A stretch of 64,000 nt of DNA from the NCBI RefSeq assembly GCF_000721705.1, contig NZ_JOJL01000009.1:74795-138794 (forward strand), written 5' to 3'. The notes below the pieces were generated by a model. The model made no database searches. It worked only from the letters and a program-made list of their open reading frames with translations, and was not told the DNA's origin. This document shows positions 43,237 to 51,296 of the stretch, piece by piece. The DNA comes from Actinoplanes subtropicus. GTDB lineage: Bacteria > Actinomycetota > Actinomycetes > Mycobacteriales > Micromonosporaceae. Each line of letters begins with the position of its first letter. Positions within the stretch are counted from its first letter, which is position 1. The position numbers and the translations under genes are program-made.

Positions 43237-43548
43237 ATGCACAAGCTGATGGTCCTGTATCCCGAGCCCGCCGATCCCGACCACTTCCGCGACTACTACG
43301 TAACCCACCACCTCCCGCTGGTCGCGCGCATGCCAGGCCTGCTCGCGTGGCGCTACAGCTTCGAGGTGGCGGCGGCGCCGGGACAGACGCCGTACTTCGC
43401 GGTCTTCGAGGCCGAGTTCGCCGACGCCGCGGCGATGACCGCGGCCCGGGCGTCTCCGCAGGGCCAGCAGGTGAGTGCCGACGTCGCCAATTACGCCACC
43501 GGTGGTGTGGTCGTCATCCACTATCCGGTGCGGAACGGCACCCGCTGA
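43237..43548 (+). CDS. EthD family protein
   Basis: Small cytosolic protein of 103 residues with a dimeric alpha/beta barrel (EthD) fold: MHKLMVLYPEPADPDHFRDYYVTHHLPLVARMPGL with the conserved HLPL His. EthD proteins accompany ring-degrading or ether-cleaving systems, but single copies next to HxlR regulators are common and uncharacterised. GGAAGGGG precedes ATG 43237. Divergent from the HxlR gene and probably its target. Confidence 0.9.
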   Translation: MHKLMVLYPEPADPDHFRDYYVTHHLPLVARMPGLLAWRYSFEVAAAPGQTPYFAVFEAEFADAAAMTAARASPQGQQVSADVANYATGGVVVIHYPVRNGTR

Positions 43549-43599
43549 ACCCGGCCACGAGGCACCACAGGTCTGTCACGACTTCGTGAAACGCGCGGG

Positions 43600-43628
43600 C
43601 CTATTCCTATCGCGGGGATAGGGATAGG
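43600..43628. promoter_or_regulatory. inverted repeat before DUF1684 gene
   Basis: CCTATTCCTATC (43600-43611) faces GGATAGGGATAGG (43616-43628) around a short centre, matching at all but about one position. It lies just upstream of the ATG at 43637 and looks like an operator for a two-domain repressor of unknown identity. Confidence 0.5.
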
Positions 43629-43636
43629 CTGGGAGC

Positions 43637-44440
43637 ATGAGCGTACAGCCGTGGGCGCAGTGGCACGCCGAGCACGAACGCCGGCTGGCCGATCCGCATG
43701 GATTCCTGGCGGTGACCAGCCTCAACTTCCTCACCGGCACCCCGCGGCGCTTCCCCGACGCGCCTGGCGAGTGGTCGACCGGGGCGGACGGCGTGGTCGT
43801 CGAGCTGGGCGACGGCGAGTCCCTGACCGTCGGCGGTGTCCCGGTCACCGGGCGACACTCGTTCGGGGTGATCGATGAGCGAGGTGGCGTCGACGCCGTG
43901 GCCGGCGACGCCGTCATCGAGGTGGCGAAGCGGGGCGGCTTCGACATCGTCCGGCCCCGGCACCCGGAGAACCCGCTGCGCCTGGCCTTCCACGGCACGC
44001 CGGCCTACGAGCCCGACGACCGATGGGTGCTCACCGGCCGGTTCGTGCCGTTCGACGCGCCCCGTGACGTCACCGTCGGCGCGGCGGTGGAGGGATTGGA
44101 GCATGTGTACGAGTCGCCGGGGCGCGTCGAGTTCGAGGTGGACGGCACAGCGCTCGCCCTGACGGTCTTCAACGGTCGTACGCCGGGCTCGTTCTTCGCC
44201 CTGTTCACCGACGAGACCTCGGGCGTCACCACCTACCCGGCGAACCGCAGCGTGGCCATCGACCCGCCGGCCGCCGACGGCACCGTGGTCCTCGATTTCA
44301 CCCGGGCCACCAACCTGCCGTGCGCCTACACCGACTTCGCCACCTGTCCTCTCCCGCCGGCGGAGAACCGCCTGCCGGTCGCGGTCGAGGCCGGTGAGAA
44401 GATCCCGTACGAGCGCCTGGCCACCGTCACCCGGCGCTGA
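43637..44440 (+). CDS. DUF1684 family protein
   Basis: Cytosolic protein of 267 residues belonging to DUF1684. Typical parts are the N-terminal WAQWHAEHERRLADPHGFLAVTSLNFL and the C-terminal LDFTRATNLPCAYTDFATCPLPPAENRLPVAVEAGEK. Nothing in the family has an established activity. Transcribed alone behind an inverted repeat; it converges with the protease gene and the two overlap by 14 bp at their 3' ends. Confidence 0.9.
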   Translation: MSVQPWAQWHAEHERRLADPHGFLAVTSLNFLTGTPRRFPDAPGEWSTGADGVVVELGDGESLTVGGVPVTGRHSFGVIDERGGVDAVAGDAVIEVAKRGGFDIVRPRHPENPLRLAFHGTPAYEPDDRWVLTGRFVPFDAPRDVTVGAAVEGLEHVYESPGRVEFEVDGTALALTVFNGRTPGSFFALFTDETSGVTTYPANRSVAIDPPAADGTVVLDFTRATNLPCAYTDFATCPLPPAENRLPVAVEAGEKIPYERLATVTRR

Positions 44441-45341
44441 CCGCCTGGTGGTACAGGGAAAGCAGCTCGCTGCCGAACATCGGTGAGTAGCTGATCCAGT
44501 CGTGGTCCTGGTCGTCGCCGCCACCGCCGCGGCCGCCCACCTCGCCGATCACCTGGCCGGTGTGCCGGAGCGGGTCGTAACCGGCGATCCAGGGGCTGCC
44601 CGAGACGCCGTCGAAGAAGCCGCCGCAGACCATCCGCATCTGCCGGTACCCGGCGAGCCGGGTGGTCGGCACGGTGCAGGCGATGGCCTTGTGGCCCGGG
44701 TTGTGCGAGCTCCCCGGGTAGCCGATCACGGTGACCGTGTTGCGGTAGGACGGCGTGGTGGTCAGGGCCAGCGCCTTCGTGACGTCCTCCACCTGCCGGC
44801 GGTCGCTGCCGGCGCCGAGCCGGGCGAAGGCGAAGTCGAGATCGGTGACGGCCGCGGTGGGCGGGCTGGGCCGGTATCGCGGGTCGAGGACGAACTGCGT
44901 GACCGGATAGAAGCCGTACGGCTGGTGGGCGGCGTCCTTGCCGTACGCGTAGGCGGGCACGAAGATCCGGTGCGTGGTCGAGCTTTGCCACCCGTACGCG
45001 CAATGCCCGGCGGTCAGCACCAGGTCGTGAGCCGGGCTGTGCACGACGCTGCCGGTGCAACTGGTGTTGCCGTCCGGTGACGCCACGAAGAACGTGCCCA
45101 CTTGCGGGATCCCGGCGACGTAACGACCCTGCGGGATGCCGGCCGGCACCCGGCGGACGGCGGTTCCGCGTGCCACCGTGGGTCCCTTTGTGACCGACGC
45201 CACAGCGGCGAGACGCCCGGCCGTCCAATAGGCCGCGTCCGCGGCGACGGTGGCCGGCGGGGCGGCCGAGGCGGGGCCGGCCCACGCGGCGACCAGCGCG
45301 CCGAGCAGGACGGGGGACACGAGACGACGCCGGTGGATCAT
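44427..45341 (-). CDS. secreted trypsin-like serine protease
   Basis: Exported chymotrypsin-fold protease of 304 residues. The signal peptide is MIHRRRLVSPVLLGALVAAWAGPASA. The catalytic triad is His in VLTAGHCAYGW, Asp in TDLDFAFARLG, and Ser in DGVSGSPWIAGYD. A propeptide-like stretch of about 60 residues separates signal and catalytic domain. Three of the Cys residues (TSCTGSV, AGHC, ACTVP, MVCGG) could form disulfides. It resembles the V8/trypsin-like secreted proteases common in Actinoplanes and Streptomyces. Specificity is not clear. Confidence 0.92.
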   Translation of the reverse strand: MIHRRRLVSPVLLGALVAAWAGPASAAPPATVAADAAYWTAGRLAAVASVTKGPTVARGTAVRRVPAGIPQGRYVAGIPQVGTFFVASPDGNTSCTGSVVHSPAHDLVLTAGHCAYGWQSSTTHRIFVPAYAYGKDAAHQPYGFYPVTQFVLDPRYRPSPPTAAVTDLDFAFARLGAGSDRRQVEDVTKALALTTTPSYRNTVTVIGYPGSSHNPGHKAIACTVPTTRLAGYRQMRMVCGGFFDGVSGSPWIAGYDPLRHTGQVIGEVGGRGGGGDDQDHDWISYSPMFGSELLSLYHQAVSAG

Positions 45342-45580
45342 GATCCGACCGTACGTTCAGCGCGCCACACCGGTTGCGGCAATGGGCGAAAAGGTAAATG
45401 TGGGCGTGGACACAGCAACCGGCGGGCCTACCCAGGACGTCTCATGGAGGTGGCAGGCAACACTTACTGTGAGTCCGTTGTGAAACCGGTATGTTCCGGC
45501 GCTCTCTCATCTGGTTGTCATATTTGGCGACGCATGGTTGCGCAGAAGATGCCTTGCCCCCGCGGGAGAAGACAGCCGAC

Positions 45581-46705
45581 ATGTCGCTGACCGGTGTACC
45601 TCTGTTCGTCTGTGCGTTCCTCGTCATGGCCGCCGTGCTGGCGGCCACCGTGCTGGTCTGGAACCGGTGGGGACGCGCGCGTTTCGTGCTGCGCCCGGTC
45701 GGGATCCTGCTCACCGAGGCGCTGCTGGTGTTGAGCGTGGGGCTGGTGGTGAACCGGTCGGAGCAGTTCTACCCGGACTGGGACTCGCTGCTGCACTCCC
45801 AAACCGCCGGCTCCACCACGTACGCCGTCCACCCGGGCGGCCTCGACGGCTGGCTGCACCGGAGCGGCGACCTCGCCGACCAGGGCGACGCCTTCCCCTG
45901 GCAGCCCTCCGGCTGGGCCGAGTGGCACCTGGCCGCCGCCCCGCTGGTGTTCACGCCGGTCGGCTACCTGGCGCACACGGAGTGGCGGTACCCGGCGTTG
46001 GTGGTCATCGACGACGGCAAGACCGGTTGGACGACCGAGAGCGAGACCGCCGCGGCCCGCAGCGCCGACCACACGGCCGGGCCCGCGATCGTGGTGTTCG
46101 CCCGGACCACCGCCGCCACCGCCCCGGAGGTTCTCACCGCCGCCCTGCCCACGGCGCTGGCACACGACCTTCGGGTCACCGACAAACACTGGGCCCTGGT
46201 CGCCCCGGCCGGCGACACCGGGCTCGCCAACAGGGCGGTCGCGGCCGCGCCCGGCCGGTATCCGGCGCTCGCCCTGGTGAAGCCGGCCGCGGGCACGAAA
46301 CCGGCGACCACCGGAACCAAGAAGCCGGTCACGACGACGACGGCCAAACCACCGGGCAAGGCGCCCGCGAAGAAGCCGGCGACCAAGCCGAAGACCCCGG
46401 CGAAGCCGCGCACGACCGTCGCGGGGACGCTGCCGGTCGGCATCATCACCACGACGGTGGTGGAGACCGCCTACGCCGGCGGCGTCACCGACCCCAAGGC
46501 GCCGGCCGGCCAGACCCTGCTCGCCGCGGCGCTGGACTGGGCCTGCCGGCAGACGCCTCCCCCGCTGGCCGCCTCGACACCCCCGGCCAAGTCCCTGCCG
46601 GTCTACCACTCGCCGCACCACGACAAGCACCCGGCGCCGGGCGACTCGGGCGCACCGAGCGTGGGCGGCGCGAAGCCCCAGGGAGGAAAACGTGGGCCCC
46701 GATAG
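45581..46705 (+). CDS. membrane protein, inactive esterase paralogue
   Basis: Membrane-anchored protein of 374 residues, paralogous to the esterase encoded just downstream. Both have N-terminal membrane segments, a VNRxxxxYPxWxSL motif after them, and a C-terminal ALDW/FDW helix. The elbow WGLIGYSAGG of the esterase corresponds here to WALVAPAGD (residues 204-212), so the catalytic Ser is missing. The GGGHN His region becomes AGGVTDPKAPAG. Between them a Thr/Lys/Pro-rich linker of about 40 residues (KKPVTTTTAKPPGKAPAKKP) replaces the segment that carries the Asp. A start at 45491 is possible; ATG 45581 is preferred for the membrane topology. Function unknown, perhaps a regulatory partner. Confidence 0.8.
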   Translation: MSLTGVPLFVCAFLVMAAVLAATVLVWNRWGRARFVLRPVGILLTEALLVLSVGLVVNRSEQFYPDWDSLLHSQTAGSTTYAVHPGGLDGWLHRSGDLADQGDAFPWQPSGWAEWHLAAAPLVFTPVGYLAHTEWRYPALVVIDDGKTGWTTESETAAARSADHTAGPAIVVFARTTAATAPEVLTAALPTALAHDLRVTDKHWALVAPAGDTGLANRAVAAAPGRYPALALVKPAAGTKPATTGTKKPVTTTTAKPPGKAPAKKPATKPKTPAKPRTTVAGTLPVGIITTTVVETAYAGGVTDPKAPAGQTLLAAALDWACRQTPPPLAASTPPAKSLPVYHSPHHDKHPAPGDSGAPSVGGAKPQGGKRGPR

Positions 46706-47885
46706 CCTCGCCGTCGAGCTGATCGCGCTGGCCGCGAGCGTGCTGGCCGCGGTCGCGCTGAGCCTCTTCTGGTCCGCCATGCGCCGGTGGCTGCGCGGCG
46801 TGGTCATCGTGGCCTGCCTGCTCACGGTGACCGCGACCACCCTGGTCTGGGTGAACCGGCAGGTCGACAGCTACCCGACCTGGGCCAGCCTGTTCGGCTC
46901 GACCGCCGACGCGGGCGGCGTCGGGACCACCTCGCAGACGAAGACGGTCAGCGCCACCAGCGCCGGGAAGATCGTCAGGTACACCGTGGCCGGCAAGGCC
47001 AGCGGCATCACCGTGCCGATGTGGGCCTACCTGCCGCCGGGGTATGCCGAGTCGCCGAACACCCGGTACCCGGTCATCGTGGCGCTGCACGGCTACCCGA
47101 GCTCACCCGTACAGTGGCTCAAGGGTTTCGGGGTCGCCGACGTGCTCAACGGTGAGATCGCCGCCGGGCGGATGGCCCCCACGGTCGTGCTGTTCCCGTA
47201 TCAGACGCCCAAGCCGACCATCGACACCGAGTGCGCGAACCTGCTGAACGGGCCGCAGGCGGAGACGTTCCTCACCGTCGACGTGCCCGACTTCGTGCGG
47301 ACCCACATGGCCGTGCGCACCGACCCGGCGGCGTGGGGGCTGATCGGCTACTCGGCGGGCGGCTACTGCGCGGCCAACCTCGCGCTGCGCCATCCCAACC
47401 AGTTCGCCGCGGGCGCGAGCCTCTCCGGCTACTCCTCGCCGGGCATCGTGATCGGCAACGGGCTCGAGCACACCGAGTACGACGACGTGTGGCGGCTCAA
47501 GCACCTGCCCATCCCGGCCGTCGCGCTGTATCTCTCCTGCGCGAAGACCGACAAGATGGCGATGCGGGCCACCCAGGAACTGGCCAAGGCCGCGCACGCG
47601 CCGCTGTCGATCACGCTGGCGTACATCGCCGGCGGCGGGCACAACGCGGGGACCTGGCACGCGATGGAGGCGCCCGCCTTCGACTGGCTGTCGAACACGC
47701 TCGGCCGGCCCACCACGATGGTCGCCTCCCCCGGGGCGTCGACGAACCCGCCGCCGAAGGGCACCCTGCTCGCCGGTAGCACCCCGCCCACCGGCATCGC
47801 GCCCAGCGGCACCCCGTCCAGCGGCACCCCGTTCGGCGGCACCCCGTTCAGCGGCACCCCGTTCAGCGGCACCCCGCACAGCTAG
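46692..47885 (+). CDS. membrane-anchored esterase, esterase D/antigen-85-like
   Basis: Alpha/beta hydrolase of 397 residues with an extracytoplasmic catalytic domain. Two membrane segments (VELIALAASVLAAVALSLFWSAM, GVVIVACLLTVTATTLVWV) precede the domain starting VPMWAYLPPGYAESPNTRYPVIVALHGYPS. The nucleophile is Ser221 in IGYSAGGYCA and the His in AGGGHNAGTWH; the Asp is probably in SCAKTDKMA. The fold is that of esterase D and mycobacterial antigen 85 proteins. GTG 46692 overlaps the end of the inactive paralogue by 14 bp. The C-terminus is a low-complexity tail of SGTPF pentapeptides. Confidence 0.88.
   Translation: MGPDSLAVELIALAASVLAAVALSLFWSAMRRWLRGVVIVACLLTVTATTLVWVNRQVDSYPTWASLFGSTADAGGVGTTSQTKTVSATSAGKIVRYTVAGKASGITVPMWAYLPPGYAESPNTRYPVIVALHGYPSSPVQWLKGFGVADVLNGEIAAGRMAPTVVLFPYQTPKPTIDTECANLLNGPQAETFLTVDVPDFVRTHMAVRTDPAAWGLIGYSAGGYCAANLALRHPNQFAAGASLSGYSSPGIVIGNGLEHTEYDDVWRLKHLPIPAVALYLSCAKTDKMAMRATQELAKAAHAPLSITLAYIAGGGHNAGTWHAMEAPAFDWLSNTLGRPTTMVASPGASTNPPPKGTLLAGSTPPTGIAPSGTPSSGTPFGGTPFSGTPFSGTPHS
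47814..47880 (+). repeat. 15-bp repeat encoding SGTPF tail
   Basis: About four to five copies of a 15-bp unit (AGCGGCACCCCGTTC and variants) at the 3' end of the esterase gene, read in frame as S-G-T-P-F/S pentapeptides ending at the stop codon. The copies are nearly identical, indicating recent expansion. Confidence 0.8.
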
Positions 47886-49249
47886 GAAACGGCCGGCAGG
47901 CGGACGGTGACGACGGCGCCGCCCAGCGGCGGGCCGTTGCGCAGGTCGGCGGTGCCGGCGTGGGCGGTCACCACCGCGCGGACGATCGAGAGGCCCAGGC
48001 CGGCGCCGGTGCTGGGGGTCCGCGACGGGCCGCCGCGGACGAACCGCTCGAACGCCGCGTCGAGCAGGTCCGGCGGAAAGCCCGGCCCGTCGTCGGCCCA
48101 CTCGATGCGGGCGAGCACCGGCTCGAGGACCACGGTCACCCGGGCCGAGCCGGCGCCGGCCGCCGCGCTGTTCGCGGCCAGGTTGGTCAGCACCTGACGC
48201 AGCCGGTCGGCGTCCGCCTCGACGATCACCGGGTCGCCGCGCACCTCGATGGCGAGCCCGGTGACCCGCCCGAGGACGCCCGCCTCCGAGCGGGCCAGGT
48301 CGGTCAGGTCGACCGGCTCGCGGTGCACCACCAGCGAGCCGTCCCGCTGCCGGGCGAGCAGCAGCAGGTCCTCCGCCAGCCGGCTGAGCCGCGCCACCTG
48401 ACCGCGCGCGGCCAGCAGGGATTGGCGTACCTCCTCGGGGTTGTCCAGCGCGGCCAGCGCAAGGTCGATCTCGCCGCGCAACACGGCGATCGGGGTACGC
48501 AGTTCGTGGCTGGCGTCGTCGACGAACGCCCGCTCGCGGGCGAAGGCGACCGACAGCCGGGCCAGCATGCCGCTCAGCGTGGCGGACAGGCGGGCGATCT
48601 CGTCGTCGCCGGGCACCACCGGCAGCTGCCGTTCGGAGTCGAGCGTCGAGATCGCGGCGGCCTGCCGGGTCAGCGCGTCGACCGGGCGCAGCGCCGCGCG
48701 CAGCAGCAGCCAGCACAGCATGGCCAGCGCCGCGATCAGCAGCGGGGCGGCGACCAGGAGCACGTTCAGCTGCTGGTCGCCGGCGCGCTCGATGCCGGCC
48801 GAGGGCAGCGCGACGGTCAGCACCAGGCCGGACTTGCCGACCGGGCGGGACAGCAGGCGGACCCGGAGGGGGTCGCCGTCGGTGCCCAGCGGCAGGGTCG
48901 TGCTGGTCGCGGAGGTGCGCCGGACGGCATGGACCTGGGCCGGGGTGAGCAGGATCCGGTGGCGGATCGAGGCGGCGGTCGCCAGCGGGGTCCCGTCCGA
49001 GGCGTACAGCTGGGCCATCGGATCGCCCTCGACCGCTTTAAGATCATTTGCCTGTACGCTCGCGACCAGGTCGTCGCTGCGGGCGGTCAGATCGGCGTCG
49101 ACGGCCTTGTTCAGTTGCCGGTGCAGCGCCACGTAGAGCAGCGCCAGCGAGAGCAGCAGGACCACCGAGGTGCCGGCCCCGAACAACAGGACCAGCCGGG
49201 TACGAATCGAGGCCGGGCTGAGCCGCACCGCCACCTCCGAGGTTTTCAC
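47882..49249 (-). CDS. two-component sensor histidine kinase
   Basis: Membrane sensor kinase of 455 residues. Two membrane segments (LVLLFGAGTSVVLLLSLALLYVAL; LLVAAPLLIAALAMLCWLLL) flank an extracytoplasmic sensor domain. A HAMP linker leads to the H-box DDASHELRTPIAVLRGEID, then LTNLAANSAAAG (N-box), EWADDGPGFPP (G1) and GAGLGLSIVRAVV (G2). GTG 49249 is chosen over an upstream start at 49291 because the basic N-terminus then begins normally. Its partner is the OmpR-type regulator on the opposite strand, with a small membrane protein between. The stop overlaps the converging esterase gene by 4 bp. Confidence 0.92.
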   Translation of the reverse strand: MKTSEVAVRLSPASIRTRLVLLFGAGTSVVLLLSLALLYVALHRQLNKAVDADLTARSDDLVASVQANDLKAVEGDPMAQLYASDGTPLATAASIRHRILLTPAQVHAVRRTSATSTTLPLGTDGDPLRVRLLSRPVGKSGLVLTVALPSAGIERAGDQQLNVLLVAAPLLIAALAMLCWLLLRAALRPVDALTRQAAAISTLDSERQLPVVPGDDEIARLSATLSGMLARLSVAFARERAFVDDASHELRTPIAVLRGEIDLALAALDNPEEVRQSLLAARGQVARLSRLAEDLLLLARQRDGSLVVHREPVDLTDLARSEAGVLGRVTGLAIEVRGDPVIVEADADRLRQVLTNLAANSAAAGAGSARVTVVLEPVLARIEWADDGPGFPPDLLDAAFERFVRGGPSRTPSTGAGLGLSIVRAVVTAHAGTADLRNGPPLGGAVVTVRLPAVS

Positions 49250-49283
49250 GATCCTCTCATCCTCGCCGGTCCACGATGGCGGC

Positions 49284-49709
49284 ATGACCACACCATCCGG
49301 CTGGGATCAGCACCCCGGCGTGCGGGCCGGCCGCCTCTTGCGGCCCGGCGAGCGCGCCGGTGATCTGCTCTGCCGGGCCGCCGGGTCGTGGGCGTACCTG
49401 ATCGCGCTCACCGTCGCCATCCTGTTCGGGGCGGTCGTGGTGCTGCAGCAGAACCGGAGCGCCGAGGCGGCGATCTGGCTGGCGGCCGGGCTCGCCGCCA
49501 TCGCCGCCCTCGAGGTGCCGGCCGTCCTGGTCGCCGCCCGGCGGTCCGAGCGGATCACCCGCGAGCTGGCCCTCTACCAGCTCGACCAGAGCCGGCGGGC
49601 GGCCGCGGTCGCCGAGGACGTCCGCACCGAGATGCAGCGGCTGCGCGACGAGGTCGCCCGGCTCACCGCACACGCCGACATCGCCGGCTACCCGGCACGG
49701 CGCCGCTGA
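49284..49709 (+). CDS. small membrane protein, DUF1003-like
   Basis: A 141-residue protein with two membrane segments (SWAYLIALTVAILFGAVVVL; AIWLAAGLAAIAALEVPAVLVAA) and a C-terminal helical tail rich in charged residues (ITRELALYQLDQSRRAAAVAEDVRTEMQRLRDEVARL), likely coiled coil. The layout recalls DUF1003 proteins, but the match is only partial. It lies between the sensor kinase and response regulator genes and is divergent from the kinase by 34 bp, so it could be an accessory of the signalling system. Confidence 0.7.
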   Translation: MTTPSGWDQHPGVRAGRLLRPGERAGDLLCRAAGSWAYLIALTVAILFGAVVVLQQNRSAEAAIWLAAGLAAIAALEVPAVLVAARRSERITRELALYQLDQSRRAAAVAEDVRTEMQRLRDEVARLTAHADIAGYPARRR

Positions 49710-49736
49710 CTGGCCGGTCCTACCTATCCTTTGCCC

Positions 49737-50411
49737 ATGCGATTGTTGGTCGTCGAGGACGATCCGGCCATGTCGAGCATGCTCTGCCGGGGGCTGCGCC
49801 GGGCGGGCTACGCCGTGGACACCGTCGACGACGGCACCGACGCCGTGTGGACCATCTCGGAGGCCGACTACGATCTCGTGGTGCTGGACGCGATGATCCC
49901 CGGGCCGGACGGCTTCGAGGTCTGCCGGCAGATCCGCGCGAACGAGCGCTGGGTGCCGGTGCTGATGCTCACCGCCCGGGACGGCACCACCGACAAGATC
50001 CGCGGCCTGGACGCCGGCGCCGACGACTACCTGACCAAGCCGTTCGCCTTCGACGAGCTGCTGGCCCGGGTCCGGGCGCTGGTCCGGCGGGAGCCGCGGC
50101 AACGGCCGGCCGTGCTGCGGGTGGGCGACCTGGTCCTCGACCCCGCCGAGCGGAAGGTCAGCCGGGGCGACACCCCGATCCCGCTGTCGGCCAAGGAGTT
50201 CGCGCTGCTGCACGAGCTGATGCGCCGGTCCGGTGAGACGCTGAGCCGCAGCTACCTGATCGAGCACGTGTGGGATTTCGCGTACGACGGCGGCTCGAAC
50301 GTGGTCGACGTCTACGTCCGGTACCTGCGCGGCAAGGTCGACCGGCCGTTCGACCGCGACACCATCCGCACCGTCCGCGGCGCCGGCTACCGCCTCGACC
50401 CGGAGGCGTGA
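49737..50411 (+). CDS. OmpR/PhoB family response regulator
   Basis: Response regulator of 224 residues. The receiver domain has the acidic pocket VVEDDPAM, the phosphorylatable Asp51 in VVLDAMIPGPDG, the Thr in MLTARDG and the Lys in YLTKPF. The winged-helix effector domain follows from about residue 125 (LSAKEFALLHELMRRSGETLSRSYLIEHVWDF, then VDVYVRYLRGKVDRPF). TATCCT lies at 49725-49730 and no ribosome site precedes ATG 49737, suggesting a leaderless mRNA. Its kinase is the divergent gene at 47882-49249. Confidence 0.94.
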   Translation: MRLLVVEDDPAMSSMLCRGLRRAGYAVDTVDDGTDAVWTISEADYDLVVLDAMIPGPDGFEVCRQIRANERWVPVLMLTARDGTTDKIRGLDAGADDYLTKPFAFDELLARVRALVRREPRQRPAVLRVGDLVLDPAERKVSRGDTPIPLSAKEFALLHELMRRSGETLSRSYLIEHVWDFAYDGGSNVVDVYVRYLRGKVDRPFDRDTIRTVRGAGYRLDPEA

Positions 50412-50414
50412 CTC

Positions 50415-51296
50415 TTGATCGCCGCGATTCTGTGCGCCGTCTGCTACGGCGTGGCCACCGCGCTGCAGGCCCGGGCGGCCGTCGCCGGGCCGCTGATCGG
50501 CCTGCTGCGCCGCTGGCCGTTCGTGCTGGGCCTGCTGCTGGATGTGGCCGGCTTCGGCGCCCAACTGGTCGCGCTGCGCAGCCGGCCGCTGTTCGTCGTG
50601 CAGGCGGCCCAGGCCGGCAACCTGGCCGTCACCGCCGTCGCCTGCGTGCCGCTGCTGGGCATCCGGCTGGCGCCCCGGCACTGGGCGGCGGTGCTCGCGG
50701 TCAGCGCGGGCCTCGCGGTGCTCGGCTTGTCCAGCGGGCCGGAGGGCACCACCGCGGTGAGCACGCCCGCCCGGGTGGTCCTGCTCGTCGCCGCGCTGGT
50801 GCTGGGCGCGATCGCGCTGGTCGCCGCGCGGCTCACCCCCATCGTTCAAGGGGTGGTGGCCGGGCTCGGGTTCGGGCTGACCGCGCTGGCCGTACGCAGC
50901 CTGCCGAGCTTCGCCCCCGCTGACCTGATCCGCGATCCGGCCGCCTACGCCGCCGTGATCAGCGGCATATGCGCCTTCGTCTCCTTCGCCGCCGGCCTGC
51001 AACGCCAGGTCACCACCGTGGCCGCCCTGGCCATCGTGGGCGAGACGGCGCTGCCGGCCGCGATCGGCATCACCCTCTGGGGCGACCACACCCGCCCCGG
51101 GTGGGCGGTACCGGCCGTGCTCGGCTTCGTCGTCGCGCTGGCCGGGGCGCTGGCCCTGTCCCGCTTCGCCGAACCCGATGTCAGCGGCTCGGCGGGAGCA
51201 CCGCCGTCAGCGCCTCCGGACTGTCCGCCGGATACAGCGCCCACCGGCGGGCCCGGCGCGCCCGCGCCAGAAACGCGCCGACCCGGTTCGGCTTGA
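50415..51296 (+). CDS. DMT/EamA-like integral membrane transporter
   Basis: Integral membrane protein of 293 residues with about nine hydrophobic segments and a Pro-rich C-terminal tail. The N-terminal IAAILCAVCYGVATALQARAA and the internal repetition resemble DMT-type transporters of unknown substrate that are widespread in actinobacteria. It begins at TTG 50415, 3 bp after the response regulator, so it may be co-transcribed with it. The last 116 bp, encoding the disordered tail, overlap the 3' end of the convergent membrane-protein gene; the tail's low complexity suggests it may have arisen by reading through into the neighbour. Confidence 0.82.
   Translation: MIAAILCAVCYGVATALQARAAVAGPLIGLLRRWPFVLGLLLDVAGFGAQLVALRSRPLFVVQAAQAGNLAVTAVACVPLLGIRLAPRHWAAVLAVSAGLAVLGLSSGPEGTTAVSTPARVVLLVAALVLGAIALVAARLTPIVQGVVAGLGFGLTALAVRSLPSFAPADLIRDPAAYAAVISGICAFVSFAAGLQRQVTTVAALAIVGETALPAAIGITLWGDHTRPGWAVPAVLGFVVALAGALALSRFAEPDVSGSAGAPPSAPPDCPPDTAPTGGPGAPAPETRRPGSA

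Noticed and set aside
48441..49136. Plus-strand Ser/Arg-rich frame within the histidine kinase gene
   Set aside because: Antisense to the kinase with no ribosome site or domain.
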